A stretch of DNA of 64,000 nt. Origin: Monocercomonoides exilis (Eukaryota; Preaxostyla; Oxymonadida; Polymastigidae). Made by a program: the position numbers and the translations under genes. Within the stretch, counting starts at the first letter, position 1. The number at the start of each line of letters is the position of its first letter. The DNA lies in assembly GCA_001643675.2 (NCBI GenBank), contig LSRY02000001.1, forward strand, positions 2,642,501 to 2,706,500, written 5' to 3'. The notes beneath the pieces are model-generated. The model did no database searches, was not told where the DNA came from, and saw nothing but the letters and a program-made list of their open reading frames with translations. Below, in pieces: positions 1-10,642 of the stretch.

Positions 1-1
1 A

Positions 2-1717
2 ATAGACCCACCAGAATGGATGAGACATGATATTGCACTAACTCAGAAGGAAGGATGGACAATGGCCATGTTGTGGATTCAATTTGTTCAAACAGAACCC
101 CCAGAATGGATGAGGCATAATATTGCACTTAGCAACAATTTTGGATCAACCATGGCCATGCTATGGATTTATCATGTCAAAACCGAACCACCACATTGGA
201 TGAGGCATGGAATTACACTTCGCGACAATTTTGAATCAACAATGGCTATGTTCTGGATACAAGACGTTAAAACAGAACCCCCAGAATGGATGAGGCATAA
301 TATTGCACTTAGCAACAATTTTGGGTCAACCATGGCCATGCTATGGATTATATATGTGAAGACAGACCCACCAGAGTGGATGAGACACGATATTACACTA
401 TCACAAAAAAATGGCTGGACAATGGCTATGTACTGGATTCAATATGTTCGAACAGAACCTCCAGAATGGATGAGACACGATATCACACTTCGCAACAATA
501 ACGGATGGACACTGGCCATGATATGGATTTATCATGTGAAAACAGAACCACCAGAATGGATGAGACACGACAATGAGCTTGCAGATAAAAACGGAAAAAC
601 GATGGCCATGAAATGGATTGAGGATGTTAAAACAAAACCACCACTATGGATGATAATGGATAGCACACAACGCACCAAGGATAGGAGAACATTGTCGATG
701 AAGTGGATTGAAGAGAAAAAAACGGAACCGCCAGACTGGATGAGACACAACATTGCAATTGGAGATAATGGAGGAAAAACAATGGCCATGCATTGGATAA
801 AGGAAGTCAAAACAGAACCACCTTTGTCAATAAGGCATGAAATTGCAAAAAAAGATAACAATGGTGAAACAATTGCGATGAAGTGGATTCAGTTTGTTAA
901 AACAGACCCATTGGTGTGGATGAGGCACGGGATCACGCTTGGAAATAAGAAAGGAGAAACAATGTCCATGCTGTGGATTTCAAATGTGAAGACAAACCCA
1001 CCAACTTGGATGAGACATGGCATTACATTTTCTAACAAGAATGGATTGACAATGGCCATGCTTTGGATTGAACATATTCAGACAGAGCCTCCAGAATGGA
1101 TGAGACACGATATTAAACTTGCCAATAAGAATGGGAACACAACGGCCATGAATTGGATTCAGTTTATTCAAACAGAGCCTCCAGAATGGATGAGGCATGA
1201 TCCTGCTCTTATTGATAAGGAAGGACGAACAATGGCCATGCTGTGGATTGGATGTGTTAAAACAGACCCACCAGAATGGATGAGACACGATGCTACACTT
1301 GTAAACTGTTATGGCTTGACAATGGCGATGAAGTGGATTCAAGAAGTCAAGACAGAGCCACCTGAGTGGATGAGGAATGACAACAAACTTGCTGATATGC
1401 CTGGGCGAACAATGGCGATGCAATGGATTCAGTTTACTGAAACTGAACCTCCAGAATGGATGAGACATGACAATCGGGTTGCGGACAGGGATGGAAAAAG
1501 GATGGCAGATTATTGGGAAAGATATGTTGGGAATGAGATTCCAGAATGGATGAAGAACGATGAATCAATTTCCGCTAATGACATAGATAATGAATTTGAT
1601 GATACAGTAGATGATGATGAAGAAATGATAAAGACAATAAATTTGATCAAAGAAAGTTTAAAGAAGCATCGGGGCAAAAGTGGAAAGAAAATGCACTTGT
1701 CGATTAGGATTGAATAG
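2..1717 (+). CDS. Tandem 30-residue ankyrin-like repeat protein, 5' end outside the window
   Basis: The frame is already open at base 2, reading I-D-P-P-E-W before the first in-window Met at base 20, so the gene starts upstream. From base 20 there are 17 complete 30-residue repeats (90 bp each). Their consensus is roughly MRHDITLxNKxGxTMAM, then xWIxxVKTEPPEW. The G-x-T-x-A-M core resembles the first helix of an ankyrin repeat, but the unit is 30 rather than 33 residues. Repeat 7 (M-I-M-D start) and repeat 9 (L-S-I-R-H) are the most divergent. The array ends near residue 510. A 55-residue tail follows, first Asp/Glu-rich, then Lys/Arg-rich, ending at TAG. No signal peptide or membrane segment is visible. 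Such solenoids usually bind proteins, but no partner can be inferred. Repeat copies differ at many synonymous and non-synonymous sites, unlike the satellite at the window end, so this array is old and under coding constraint. Confidence 0.85.
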   Translation: MDPPEWMRHDIALTQKEGWTMAMLWIQFVQTEPPEWMRHNIALSNNFGSTMAMLWIYHVKTEPPHWMRHGITLRDNFESTMAMFWIQDVKTEPPEWMRHNIALSNNFGSTMAMLWIIYVKTDPPEWMRHDITLSQKNGWTMAMYWIQYVRTEPPEWMRHDITLRNNNGWTLAMIWIYHVKTEPPEWMRHDNELADKNGKTMAMKWIEDVKTKPPLWMIMDSTQRTKDRRTLSMKWIEEKKTEPPDWMRHNIAIGDNGGKTMAMHWIKEVKTEPPLSIRHEIAKKDNNGETIAMKWIQFVKTDPLVWMRHGITLGNKKGETMSMLWISNVKTNPPTWMRHGITFSNKNGLTMAMLWIEHIQTEPPEWMRHDIKLANKNGNTTAMNWIQFIQTEPPEWMRHDPALIDKEGRTMAMLWIGCVKTDPPEWMRHDATLVNCYGLTMAMKWIQEVKTEPPEWMRNDNKLADMPGRTMAMQWIQFTETEPPEWMRHDNRVADRDGKRMADYWERYVGNEIPEWMKNDESISANDIDNEFDDTVDDDEEMIKTINLIKESLKKHRGKSGKKMHLSIRIE

Positions 1718-2690
1718 CGAAGGGAATGATGAGGATATATTGGCTGAAATGAGATATCTCACCATCACCGATGAAACAATGCGTTGCATACAGAGATGAA
1801 TGCGAGATGGAGAGCGTTGAAATAGAGGCAGCAGAAATGGAAGAAATCTGATAATTCAGCAAGAAGGTTTGCTTCATAAGCGCTGAAAATATTTTTTTTT
1901 CGACAGTTTGAATAGACAAATCAGCAGATAGGCATGCATGTCAGTTAAGAACATTCTGCGACATTTCTTAATTCATGACTTTTCTTTCTTTCTTTCTTTG
2001 AAGATCCTTTTGCTCCATTGGCAGATGCTTGGACATGCTTCGAAGATATCTCATTTTGATCTCCTTTCGATTTGCTTTCAATTGTTTTTTCATTTCAGCA
2101 GAACAATTGAAGATGTTCATAACAATGTTTTGATTTTACAAAATTATTTTTTCCTTTTTGTTTTTAACTTCATTTTTTCATTTTTCCAATTATTTTTTCA
2201 ATTATTTTGAATTTATTTATTGTATTTTTCTTTTGACTTATTTCCTTTTTTTCTTAATTATTAATTATTTTTTCCTCCCTCTTTATATTTTAATAAAATT
2301 AACAAATCAATTTTTGCTAATTCAAAAATTATTTTAAGAAAAGATAAATTCAACTAACCATGTTTTGTTTTAAGAATATGCCAATCAAACAAAAAATTCA
2401 GTTTGGCGTCTTTCTAATCAAATGAGTTTCTGTGATTTGAAGATGAGAAATACAAAGACAACAAATGGAAGGAGGCTGTGAAAATGATCTGTCTACGCTA
2501 ATAAGGGCGAAGTGAGGATGAGCTTGATGTTTTCAAAGAATGCAACAATTCTAACTGCCTCTGAGGCAAATTGGCTTTTCAATTGATTTTAGTAGTGTTT
2601 GCTGTGAAAATAAGGAAAGAGTTTCATTTCCAACCTCGGAACCTCTGCCTCAGTTTAATTCCTGCCCATCTGTTGCTCAATCACCTCTGA
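1718..2690. other. Intergenic, AT-rich, no gene recognised
   Basis: Downstream of the repeat-protein gene the sequence becomes T-rich (about 2080-2300 is nearly all T/A) with short random frames only. Nothing supports a gene or RNA here. 1740-1900 has gene-like base composition but no long frame. Confidence 0.5.
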
Positions 2691-2696
2691 TCTTCT

Positions 2697-3293
2697 TCAT
2701 TTTCTTCGCCAATCATCTGCTCGCTTAAATTTCCTCTTTTTGAAATCTTTTCCACTTTTCTTTTTCTTCTTCTTCCCTTCTCTCTTCTTTTTTTTTTTCT
2801 TTGCTTCTCTGCTTTTCAACTTCTCCACCACACGCCTCGACTGCTGCGATCGCAACACCAGCCGCGCTATCGCCAACGGCAGCAGCGACGGGTCAAACAG
2901 ATCGTAGATCGATGGGAACGCATTCACATCTGCAGCATCAAAGGTCCGCTTTCTCCCTGACTTCGTGTCCACAAACGCTGCAAGCGACGGATCCTGACCA
3001 ACAAATGGAACAGAAAGAATCACCAAAAGCACCACATCGTGTGCACACATAACACCTCCATACAGCACCGCACACAATGATTCATAATATCTCAGCAGCA
3101 TTTGTAACGCACTCAGTATCGACTTCTTGTAATTTTCATATACTTCAGCTGCTTTTTATACAACAATCCGCAACTGCCTCTCGATGTCGTCCATCGCTGC
3201 TACCGACGCGTATGACGCTGCCACCGTCGAGGCATCCGAAGGATCAATCGCAGGTGCTGATGATGGCTGATCATCTTCTGCTGCCTTCTTCTC
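2697..3293 (-). pseudogene. Unrecognised gene 3' part with one in-frame TAA
   Basis: On the minus strand one frame runs from 3293 to the stop at 2697, broken once by TAA at 3156-3158. The upstream part is Ala/Ser/Asp-rich and ends in D-D-I-E-R-Q-L-R. The downstream part reads K-A-A-E-V-Y-E-N-Y-K-K, continues through a moderately hydrophobic segment (V-V-L-L-V-I-L-S-V-P-F-V-G), a DTKSGRKRTFDAADVNAF stretch, and a very basic tail (K/R runs, ending ADDWRRK). Codon use and composition look coding, unlike the plus strand. ACTAAG at 3298-3293 (minus) could end an upstream intron. I do not recognise the family. Either the TAA is a nonsense mutation or the last part is a separate exon. No good GT-AG pair removes it without an intron of about 13 nt, so a mutation is more likely. 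Upstream, minus strand 3300-3440 is (TTC)n, coding Ser or Phe runs. Confidence 0.45.
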
Positions 3294-5157
3294 TTAGTTT
3301 CTCCGCATCCGGAATGGCGAAGAATATCAGCGCGCTGCTCCAATTTAAAAAAGTGGAAGAAGGAGAAGAAGGCAAAGAAGAAAAAGAGGAAGAAGAAGAC
3401 GAAGAAGACGAAGAAGATGAAGAAGAAGAAGAAGAAGAAGAATAAGAGAATGATAATGATAATGATATGGAAAAGAAAAAGAAATGTTATTTTCTGAGTA
3501 TATTGCTGTTGTTCAATGAATGAAAAAAATGCCAAACTGTTTTTTGTTTTTCTTTTTCAATTCAATTTTCCCTCTCTTTTCATTTTTCATCATTTCCATT
3601 CATCTTTTCCCTTCTTTTTCCATCTTTCACAGGACAATCTTTTCACTCATTCTCTCTTTTCCCCAATTAAATTTTATCCCTCTTCGCTCTGATCATCTGA
3701 TGAAATTCTTTTTCTTTCTCATCTTTCTTCTTCTTCTTATTGTTATTCTTCCTTTCTTCTGCTTATATCCTCAAAATCTCGCTTTTTAAGATTTTTGAAC
3801 CAAATTCGGAGAATTAGCAGCATCGGAGAAATATTTCTCTTTGATTGATTTTCTCTATTTTGGTTTTATCTTCTGCTTCTTCTTCTTTCCTTAAATATTT
3901 TCCTTTTTCTCCATTAAAATTCCCCTTTTGGCTCATCTTTTGGGAAGTTTGCCGGAATAATTAATCCAAACATTTTCTTCATCTTTTCTCAAAGCAGATT
4001 TCAAAGAAGTCTTCTTCTTCTCTCTTGCTTTCTTTCTCTGTGCTTTCTTTCCTCATTATGAGGAACACCTTTTCTTCTTTCATTTCATTCATCAGAAAAT
4101 ATCCAATTCTTCTTTCAAAAATAGCTTATTTCCTCTTTCTCTCTTCTCTTTTCTTCTTCTTCTTCTTCTTCTTCTTCAAATCCACTTTTCTTGTTCACAA
4201 CCATTTTCCACTTGTTTTCCTGTCCATCGCTGCATCTTCCCTCCTTTTTCTCTTCTCTTTTTGGAAGCACTCCAATTCCAACTTAAATTCTGCATATTTC
4301 GCCAGAAATTGTGAATCTTTCCATTGAAGCATCAAAATTGCTGTTTCCATCAAACAATTCTTGGAAATGACGATGAATGCGAAGAAGATGATGAGTTAAT
4401 CGATGATGAATCATGAAAAATAGATGGCAGAAGCCACGAATATCATCGTTGAATGCAAGGCAAACAAGGATAATCCCAAAACTTATGGTTCTTTCGCGAA
4501 ATGAAAAGAAGGCTTTTCTTTCAACGGCATTCCTGTTCATAGTCATTCTGTATTCATTCAAAGAACACCTTTAAAGAAAAATGAATGAAATAAAAAAATC
4601 AAACCATCTTTTTATCCTCGAAATATTTTCCCTTCTCCAACGGATTGGTTATAATCAGCCAAGCAGTCTTTCTTGCTCTCCAAAATTGCCTCTTGCCACA
4701 TAAAAAAAACAGACTACTGGACAATAAATGGTTGGCAAAGAACGTCATCGAACGCAGAGAATCCATTGTGAAGCTGGTCGTGATATTAGATGAAAACAGA
4801 TATCCTCCAAATTAACTCCTTTTCAAAGCCCAATTCAACGCCATGTCTTTGCTGATAGCTTCCATGCAGGATTGGTGCAAAATGGCAATGCGTTTGTTGT
4901 TAAGACCAGCTGAGTGTTTTGCTCTGTTCGCTTCCTCCATTGTCCAATCCCCCAATTCCTTTCCTTTTCCGCAAAACCAACCTTCCAATAAAAAATAACG
5001 CAAAACTATTCCTGTGCAAAAGATACGCCAAGCACACTGCACTTCCCTCGAAATGACAAAGCGGTTCAATTCAATTTTTCTGATATTCTGCTCACTTTTT
5101 TTAGCATCTTCCTAAAGCTATTTTTCATTCAAATTATCACAGCCAGCGTTATGCTAT
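3294..5157. other. Pyrimidine-rich low-complexity intergenic stretch
   Basis: 3350-3445 is an almost pure GAA/GAG tract. 3530-4260 is strongly T/C-rich on the plus strand (TTCTT runs), which keeps several frames open without evidence of coding. At 4812-5069 both strands carry frames with gene-like composition (plus strand about 4830-5008, ending TAA). Neither is recognisable, and I call no gene. Confidence 0.45.
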
Positions 5158-5385
5158 ATGTTTTGTAATATATTGCAAAGATCATATTTCATGCAATTTC
5201 CCCCATCAATTCACTTTTCGCAACCAATCGATGCAAACAGCAACTCGCTCCTCACTCCGCAGGCAAAATCCCTGCCCTTCTGCAACGCTATAACTCGCAT
5301 GGATGCATCTGTGGTCATTTCCTCAAGCAGCTCAAACATGCTCATATTGCAGGAAATCAAAAATCAAAAATCTTCTCTTTTATAA
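5158..5385 (+). pseudogene. Short relic resembling the one at 32.9 kb
   Basis: A 75-residue plus frame ends in a Ser-rich segment, D-A-S-V-V-I-S-S-S-S-S-N-M-L-I-L-Q. It resembles the minus frame at 32829-33032 (E-S-S-F-I-T-S-S-S-E-N-M-L-V-L-M), and both are preceded by an S-I-H-x-F-S type motif about 40 residues earlier. The product is unknown. The start is probably not real, because plus-strand coding-like sequence extends upstream to about 4830 through stops. It lies just upstream of the 5.7-kb gene, while its relative lies just downstream of the duplicated copy. Confidence 0.3.
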
Positions 5386-5694
5386 TTAAAGGTTGCTCAC
5401 CCTTATTTATTTGTTTAAAAAGGAAATTTTTTAATTCAAAGATTTTCTTGCTTTGAGGCAAAAATCATTGATGGAAAAAGAGGTTTCAAATCCTTTATTA
5501 TTTGACTATATAAATTTTTGATTTGGTGCTTTTAAATCTTTTAATTTGAACAAAACACGAATATTTCGAAAATGAATTTATTTGTTGTTTTTGATTCACT
5601 TTGTGATTTCTCAGCCAACTTCAAAAAGTCAAATATTTCTTGGTTTGCAGCGTTTTATAAGAAATGAATGGTTGAATGAACAAATGATTGTTAT

Positions 5695-7066
5695 TTGTTC
5701 TTTGATTTTTCATATTTTTTAGAGAAACTTTCACAGATGGAACAATGCACCGACACTGAGCAGAAACAGAAAATTGAAGAAATGAATGAAATAGTTGATG
5801 GAATGAATGAAGAAGTATTCGAATCAATTTTCAGAGAAGAAACATTCGACAAAATAGAAAAAATGATTGAAGAAAAGAAAATATCAATGGAAAATGCAAT
5901 TTTGCTGCTGAAGCATGTTGGATTTTGCAAGGTGCTGAAAAGCGTGAGTAATCCATGCTTTTTTGCATCTTCGCTGAGAGGAAGATTCGAACAGATGATT
6001 ATTGAAGAAGAAAAGAAAGAAGAAAAAGACAAAACTCTTCTTGTTGATCTTTGCGAATGCTATTTTTTGTTGAACAGGTGGGCTTCTTCAAATCTATTTC
6101 CGGTTTGCGTTCCCTGTCTTCTGAAAGTTTCTTTGAACAAGGAGAAAAACGAGGAAGCACAAAAAAAAGTGGAAATGGGTTTGTTGGCTTTGTCAAATAT
6201 TGGACAATTTCAAGTGTGTTGAGCTGGCTTGATTGCTTGGTTGCAAAATTAAAATGTTTTATTATTTGTATTTTTCTTCCTTTTTTGCATAGGAAATGAA
6301 AAGAGAACTGTATTTGAATGAAATCAGAGAAATCATCGAACATCAACAGAAACACAGAAATCTTACGCATCTGGCCTATCAATCTGCTTGGCAATTTTTT
6401 ATATACAGATGGGAAAAAGACAAAAGTCTTGAAAAAGTGATTGTGAATGAACTGCATTTTGTCGAAGAGGCAATGAGAGAATTGAAAGAATTGATGAAAT
6501 GCGTTGATTGGAAGAAGAAAGAAGAGGAAATGAGCAAAGATGAAGCGAATGAAGTGCTGGTAATCAGGAGATGGATCCAAACACTTGAGATTTATTTTCT
6601 CTATAAGCAATTACCGAATGAAAAATGTGTTGGCCTTTTCAGCAGAATTGTTCAGATATATAGAGCAGCGAAGGATAATTGCGGAGATATTTGCAAGCAA
6701 TGCATTTTATGCATTCAAAGAGCATCAGGAAACAGGACTGTGAAAATTGATGACTTGTTGAAAGGAGGAGCAGTTGATGCTGTTTTGGAGGAGAATCAAC
6801 AATCAACGTTGAATAAAGAGAAATTATATGATTGCTTGGACTTCTTTTTGAATGTTTCATGTCGATTGAAAGAAAAGAAAGGAGAGGAGGATGATGAATT
6901 TGAAGAAGCTAAAAGAAAGATAACGAAAATGGAGATATATGAAAAATTGGAAGAAGAAGGATACGAAGATTACATAAAATGCTTTCTTGAAGCTTCAAAA
7001 CATTTTCAACGTTATTATTCTTGTAGTTTATCGTTGAGCATTTCTCATTATTTTGTATTCGTTTAA
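5695..7066 (+). CDS. Lineage-specific family protein, two exons (5695-6213, 6293-7066)
   Basis: Exon 1 encodes a charged, helical protein that includes K-I-E-E-M-N-E-I-V-D-G-M-N-E, A-I-L-L-L-K-H-V-G-F-C-K-V-L-K and L-V-D-L-C-E-C-Y-F-L-L-N. The frame runs into TGA just past 6213. Joining 6213 to 6293 removes a 79-nt GT-AG intron (GTGTGTTGAG to TTTGCATAG) and keeps phase 0, continuing E-M-K-R-E-L-Y-L-N-E-I-R. The broken copy at 30.5 kb has an intron at the same codon, which supports the splice. Exon 2 has G-G-A-V-D-A-V-L and ends E-E-E-G-Y-E-D then a Phe-rich C-terminus. The start is uncertain: ATG 5695 or ATG 5737. An ATTTTTTAG just before codon 'AGA AAC' (about 5720) could be an acceptor for an upstream exon. 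I remember a large oxymonad-specific family with this pattern but no function. All-helical repeats are likely. Confidence 0.75.
6214..6292 (+). other. Spliceosomal intron, 79 nt
   Basis: Starts GTGTGTTGAG and ends TTCCTTTTTTGCATAG. Removal joins CAA to GAA in phase 0. The equivalent intron of the duplicated copy is 31006-31063 (58 nt, GTATAAAC to TTTTTTGCATAG), at the same codon position, with its last 25 bases nearly identical. Confidence 0.8.
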
Positions 7067-7680
7067 ATCAAAAGCGCTTTTTCTATTTCTGATTTTTCGG
7101 AAATTGTATTTGAAAAGTCAGGGCAAAAAAGGAACACAGAAGAAGAAGAAGTGGAGGAGGAAGAAGAAGAAGAAGAGGATGAACGAAGTGAAGAAAGAGA
7201 AGAAGAGGAGGAGGAAGAGGATGAAGAAGAAGAGGAAGAAGGAGAACGAGAAGAAGAGGAACGAGTTGGAGAAGAAGAAGAAGGGAGAAGAAGAGAAAGA
7301 AAGAGATAAAGAAGATCAAAGAGAAGAGAAAGAAAGAGATAAAGAAGATAAAGAAGATAAAAGAGAAGAGAAAGAAGAAGAAATTTCGAAGCATTCCAAA
7401 AAAGGCATATCAAAACATTCAACTTCGCAGAAAAGAGTAAGACAAATGAATAAACCTCAGCATCATCATCGGTATAAAAGAAATAATTCTGCTTTATTTT
7501 CCTCTTCCTCCTCCTCCTCTTCCTTCTTCTTCTTCCTCTTCATCATCATCTTCTTCTTCTTCTTCTTCTCCTCCTCCTCCTTCTTCTTCTTCTTCAACTT
7601 TTGCTCCTTCTTCAACAACTTCATTGACTAACTTAAAAATAACCATGTCGATATGCACAAATGAAGAAGAGGCTGATACA
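7067..7680 (+). other. Glu/Lys-rich and Ser-rich low-complexity segment, possible upstream exons of the 8.5-kb frame
   Basis: 7130-7390 is a purine-rich (GAA/GAG/AAG) tract. One plus frame gives almost continuous Glu (S-G-Q-K-R-N-T-E-E-E-E-V-E). Another gives Lys/Arg. 7495-7620 is the opposite, a TCT/TCC tract, Ser/Pro-rich in the frame that continues L-T-N-L-K-I-T-M-S-I-C-T-N-E-E-E-A-D-T-E-Q-K and stops near 7692. The copy at 31.9-32.2 kb has the same two tract types in the same order. That suggests a real low-complexity gene rather than random repeats, but exon limits cannot be fixed. Confidence 0.35.
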
Positions 7681-7699
7681 GAACAAAAATGAACATTTT

Positions 7700-8493
7700 G
7701 AGAAGATGTTAAAGAGGACAAATGCATAATCACTCCAGAATAGAGAAGGTGGAAAAGGAAAAAATGGCTTCACTTCGTTCCTAATAGCAAGAGGCAAAGA
7801 ATGCGATTCATTGAATGGAATGCGTTGAACCTCTTTCTACTCGTTAACAAGCTTCCTCTTCATGTTCTTCACTTAAACTTCTCCTCAATTTCTCCTTTTG
7901 ATTCAAAGCCTTTCATGTTTTATCCTTCTCTGCATTCGCCTGTTCTTGTTTGAATCCGCTTGATGCTTCATTTGATTACAATAGATGAGAAAAGGAAGCT
8001 ATAAACTCTAAAGTGGATGCAACAACTTTGAAATTGGTGGAATAGAATCTTAACATACAGCTGAACAAGAGGAAAAAAAAGAAGAATAGGAAAATAGAGA
8101 ATTCTGTAAAGATAAGAGGACAAAGAATAAGTTGAAAGCATGTTTGCAGATTGAAGCTGTCGAATTTGATAAGCGTTGCCATATGAATCCATTTTATTCA
8201 GACAAGTGATGATTCTGACAACAAAAGGCGAATGCCTCGGAGACGAACAGGCGGAATGTGCAGAGCTTAAAGAGAAAGAATAAATTAATGAAGCATCAGC
8301 TTCAAATACAGTCACGGCGATAAACTTATAATTCTCAGTTTATGAAGCGATTCTATTTTGTTGAAGCTCAAATGAGTTTAGAAATTCATTTCTTCTTTTT
8401 TCAGTTCATTGAATCTTCATCTTCTTCTTCAATTGGCTCATAAAAGATTTATTTAGAGTTTAATTCCTTCTTTCTGAACAGTTTTTTTTCCAG
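7700..8493. other. No gene recognised
   Basis: Short frames only. Minus-strand frames around 7968-8315 have no coding character. The stretch ends in TTTTTTTTCCAG at 8482-8493, a plausible acceptor for the exon that follows. It may be intron or intergenic. Confidence 0.35.
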
Positions 8494-8740
8494 TGATAAT
8501 TCTGCAACTCAGTCGAAGATAGACTTGTCAAATGGAAGTGAAATGAAGCATGCGAAATCGATCGAAGAAGCACACACAAATGCAGCAAATGTGAAGAAGA
8601 AGGGGAAAGAAGTGAAAGAAGAAGTTTTCATTTGGAGTTTGCATCAAAGTTTGCAATTCAACGAGAATTTTTCAACTTCTTTTCAATCAAGTAGTTTTGT
8701 GATTCAAAGAAAAGCAAATAACAAAAGGAAGAAATATTGA
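8494..8740 (+). CDS. Terminal exon, conserved SNGSEMKHAKSIE protein
   Basis: After the acceptor-like CAG at 8491-8493 a frame (one base carried over) reads D-N-S-A-T-Q-S-K-I-D-L-S-N-G-S-E-M-K-H-A, continues K-S-I-E-E-A-H, a Lys-rich part, then F-I-W-S-L-H-Q-S-L, and stops at 8740. The exon at 32504-32684 shares the acceptor, the first residues and the S-N-G-S-E-M-K-H-A-K-S-I-E core. It differs in places (K-A-H-P-K-G-A-N-V-K-K-K), so the protein has diverged while the reading frame survived in both copies. That indicates coding. Function unknown. It presumably belongs with the low-complexity exons upstream. Confidence 0.5.
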
Positions 8741-9490
8741 GAAACCTCATTTTAAGATTTTTAAATGTCTGCAAACCTATCCTTCATGAAAATTTGCTGT
8801 GAAGAACAATTAACGAAATATCTTGAAAATTCTATTTCAATGAAAAAGAAATGGAAGAAAATTTTCGAAATGAAATTTTATTCAAAAACAACCCTTTATA
8901 AGCGCAAAATGAAGTTGAATTTCTTATTTGAGCAATAATTTGTTGATTTGCTATTCTATTTATTTATGGTTTTTTGATCTGAATTCAAATTTGATGTGAA
9001 GGGATTATGGGGTATAATATTTTTGTAATTTTTATTGAGAATGTTTTAAAAATGCAAAAATGAATTGAATTAATAAAAATACATTTTCAAACAATATTCA
9101 TTTTATATTCATGAGAAGATAAAGATATTCTTTAAAAAGTTAATTGAGTTTTTCTTTGAAAAGGCATTTTTCTTTCTTATTTTTTGTTTTTCCTTTTATT
9201 TTTTTCATTTTATTTAAAAAGCCAACTAACACTTTAAGAAAACATTGTCAAATTATAAATTTTTGATTTTTTGTTGTTTTATCAAACGAAATTGCGAAGC
9301 TGCAATTTTCGAGTCAAAATTGTTTGATTTATTAATTTATCAAGAAATTGGTCATATCTATGCAATTAAAAGGGAAGAATTTATGCAAATCATTGTGTTC
9401 ATGAATTTACAATAAAAAAATTTTTTTGCCATTTTCACATGAAAGAAATGAAAGAAAAAATGACAAAGGAATATCTATTTAACCTTCAAC
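8741..9490. other. AT-rich intergenic, no gene
   Basis: Very A/T-rich with short homopolymers, short frames only, and no repeat or RNA signature seen. Confidence 0.5.
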
Positions 9491-9499
9491 TGAGTTTTT

Positions 9500-10180
9500 T
9501 CATCTCTTCTTTAAAGAATATTCATCGTAATATCCATTTTGGGAACATTTCTGTTCGGCCTTTTCAAAGAACTCACTCCACCACTCTTTCATCGACAACG
9601 CTTTCTTATATCCGCTGAGTTTCTTTTCTTTTACTGTCATTTTCAATACAATTCTTTGCAAAAATTGAACATCTTCATCTTCAATTTCTTTTTCAGTATT
9701 GTTAACTACCTTCTCATTTTCCAAAAGTTCAGTGGTAAGAGGAACAATTAATTGTTCTTTCTGTTTTTCTTTTCTTTTTCAAAATTGGGAATAACCATTT
9801 CCTTTGCTCCAAAATAATCTCTTTCTATTTCTTTCTCCTTTTCTTTTTCTATTTCTTTTTCAATATAAAAAACGTCTCAATCGCTTTCTTCATCTTCAAT
9901 CAAAGTTGGCTGAGTTAATTTATCTAATAAATATTATAAAAACATTTATTGTAAAAATTCTTTGATAAAAAAATTCACAAAAATAACCTGAAATTTTTTT
10001 TTGTTGGTGTTTCTTCTTCCATGCTGTCTTCAGGCCACTGCGATTCTTCGTGCAGCATCAGTCGTTTTTCTTCCGCAAAAATTGCCTCCGCTTCAAATGA
10101 ATAGCATGAAGCGCTTTTATTCTTTGCTAAATATATTTTTAATAGATAAATTAAAAGAAAATCATTCAACAATTTTTAAT
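9500..10180 (-). pseudogene. Broken minus-strand gene, Glu/Lys-rich, unrecognised
   Basis: On the minus strand an exon-like frame (10172 to about 9991) reads A-S-C-Y-S-F-E-A-E-A-I-F, then S-Q-W-P-E-D-S-M-E-E-E-T-P-T-K-K. A T-rich stretch follows that could be an intron ending TTTATTAG near 9929. Next come K-L-T-Q-P-T-L-I-E-D-E-E-S-D, an in-frame TGA, an acidic/basic segment, and a frameshift before the final 74 residues (E-N-E-K-V-V-N-N-T-E-K-E-I-E-D-E-D through A-L-S-M-K-E-W-W-S-E-F-F). The pieces share charge pattern and order, so I read them as one decayed gene. No domain is recognised. Trp-rich K-E-W-W-S-E-F-F may be a helix of a DNA-binding or helical domain, but this is speculation. Confidence 0.4.
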
Positions 10181-10640
10181 TTAACAGATAATTCAAACAA
10201 ATATTCATGCATTCCATGAAAATATTAAAGAAGAATTTAACGACAATTTTAGTCCAACAAAAGAAGATTTTTAATTGTATATATACTTAATTTTAAACAT
10301 TCAAATTACGGAAAGATCTTAAAAAAATATCAAAATTCCCTTTATCTGAATTTTGTTAATGATTTTTTCCAACCAATTGCTCATTGAAACTAAGTGCAAA
10401 TATATCAGAACGATGCACTATTATCATTCACAGAACATATATTTTTTCCAGAGTTATCATATTGTTATTCTATTTTTTATAAATTTTTTTCATTTTGAAG
10501 AATAATGAAAAAATTCAATGTTTTTTGCAACATGTGTCTAGGATCTTGAAGAAAATAATATATGTGCAACTCCTCAACACATGTTTCATATGCTCCAAAA
10601 ATCTCCAATCAGTTATTCATAGTTGTGGAGAAAAAAAAAT
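10181..10640. other. AT-rich intergenic, no gene
   Basis: Short overlapping frames of AT-rich sequence only. The MITE begins at 10643. Confidence 0.5.
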
Positions 10641-10642
10641 TA

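Noticed and set aside
3300-3445. Poly-Glu and poly-Phe frames in the GAA/TTC tract
   Set aside because: Simple-sequence tract, open on both strands. No flanking coding sequence continues the Glu frame.
4283-4561. Minus-strand 92-codon frame as a gene
   Set aside because: Composition matches its AT-rich surroundings, there is no homologue within the window, and stops lie close by in all extensions.
7063-7422. Minus-strand Ser/Leu frames opposite the purine tract
   Set aside because: Shadow of the low-complexity plus-strand tract.
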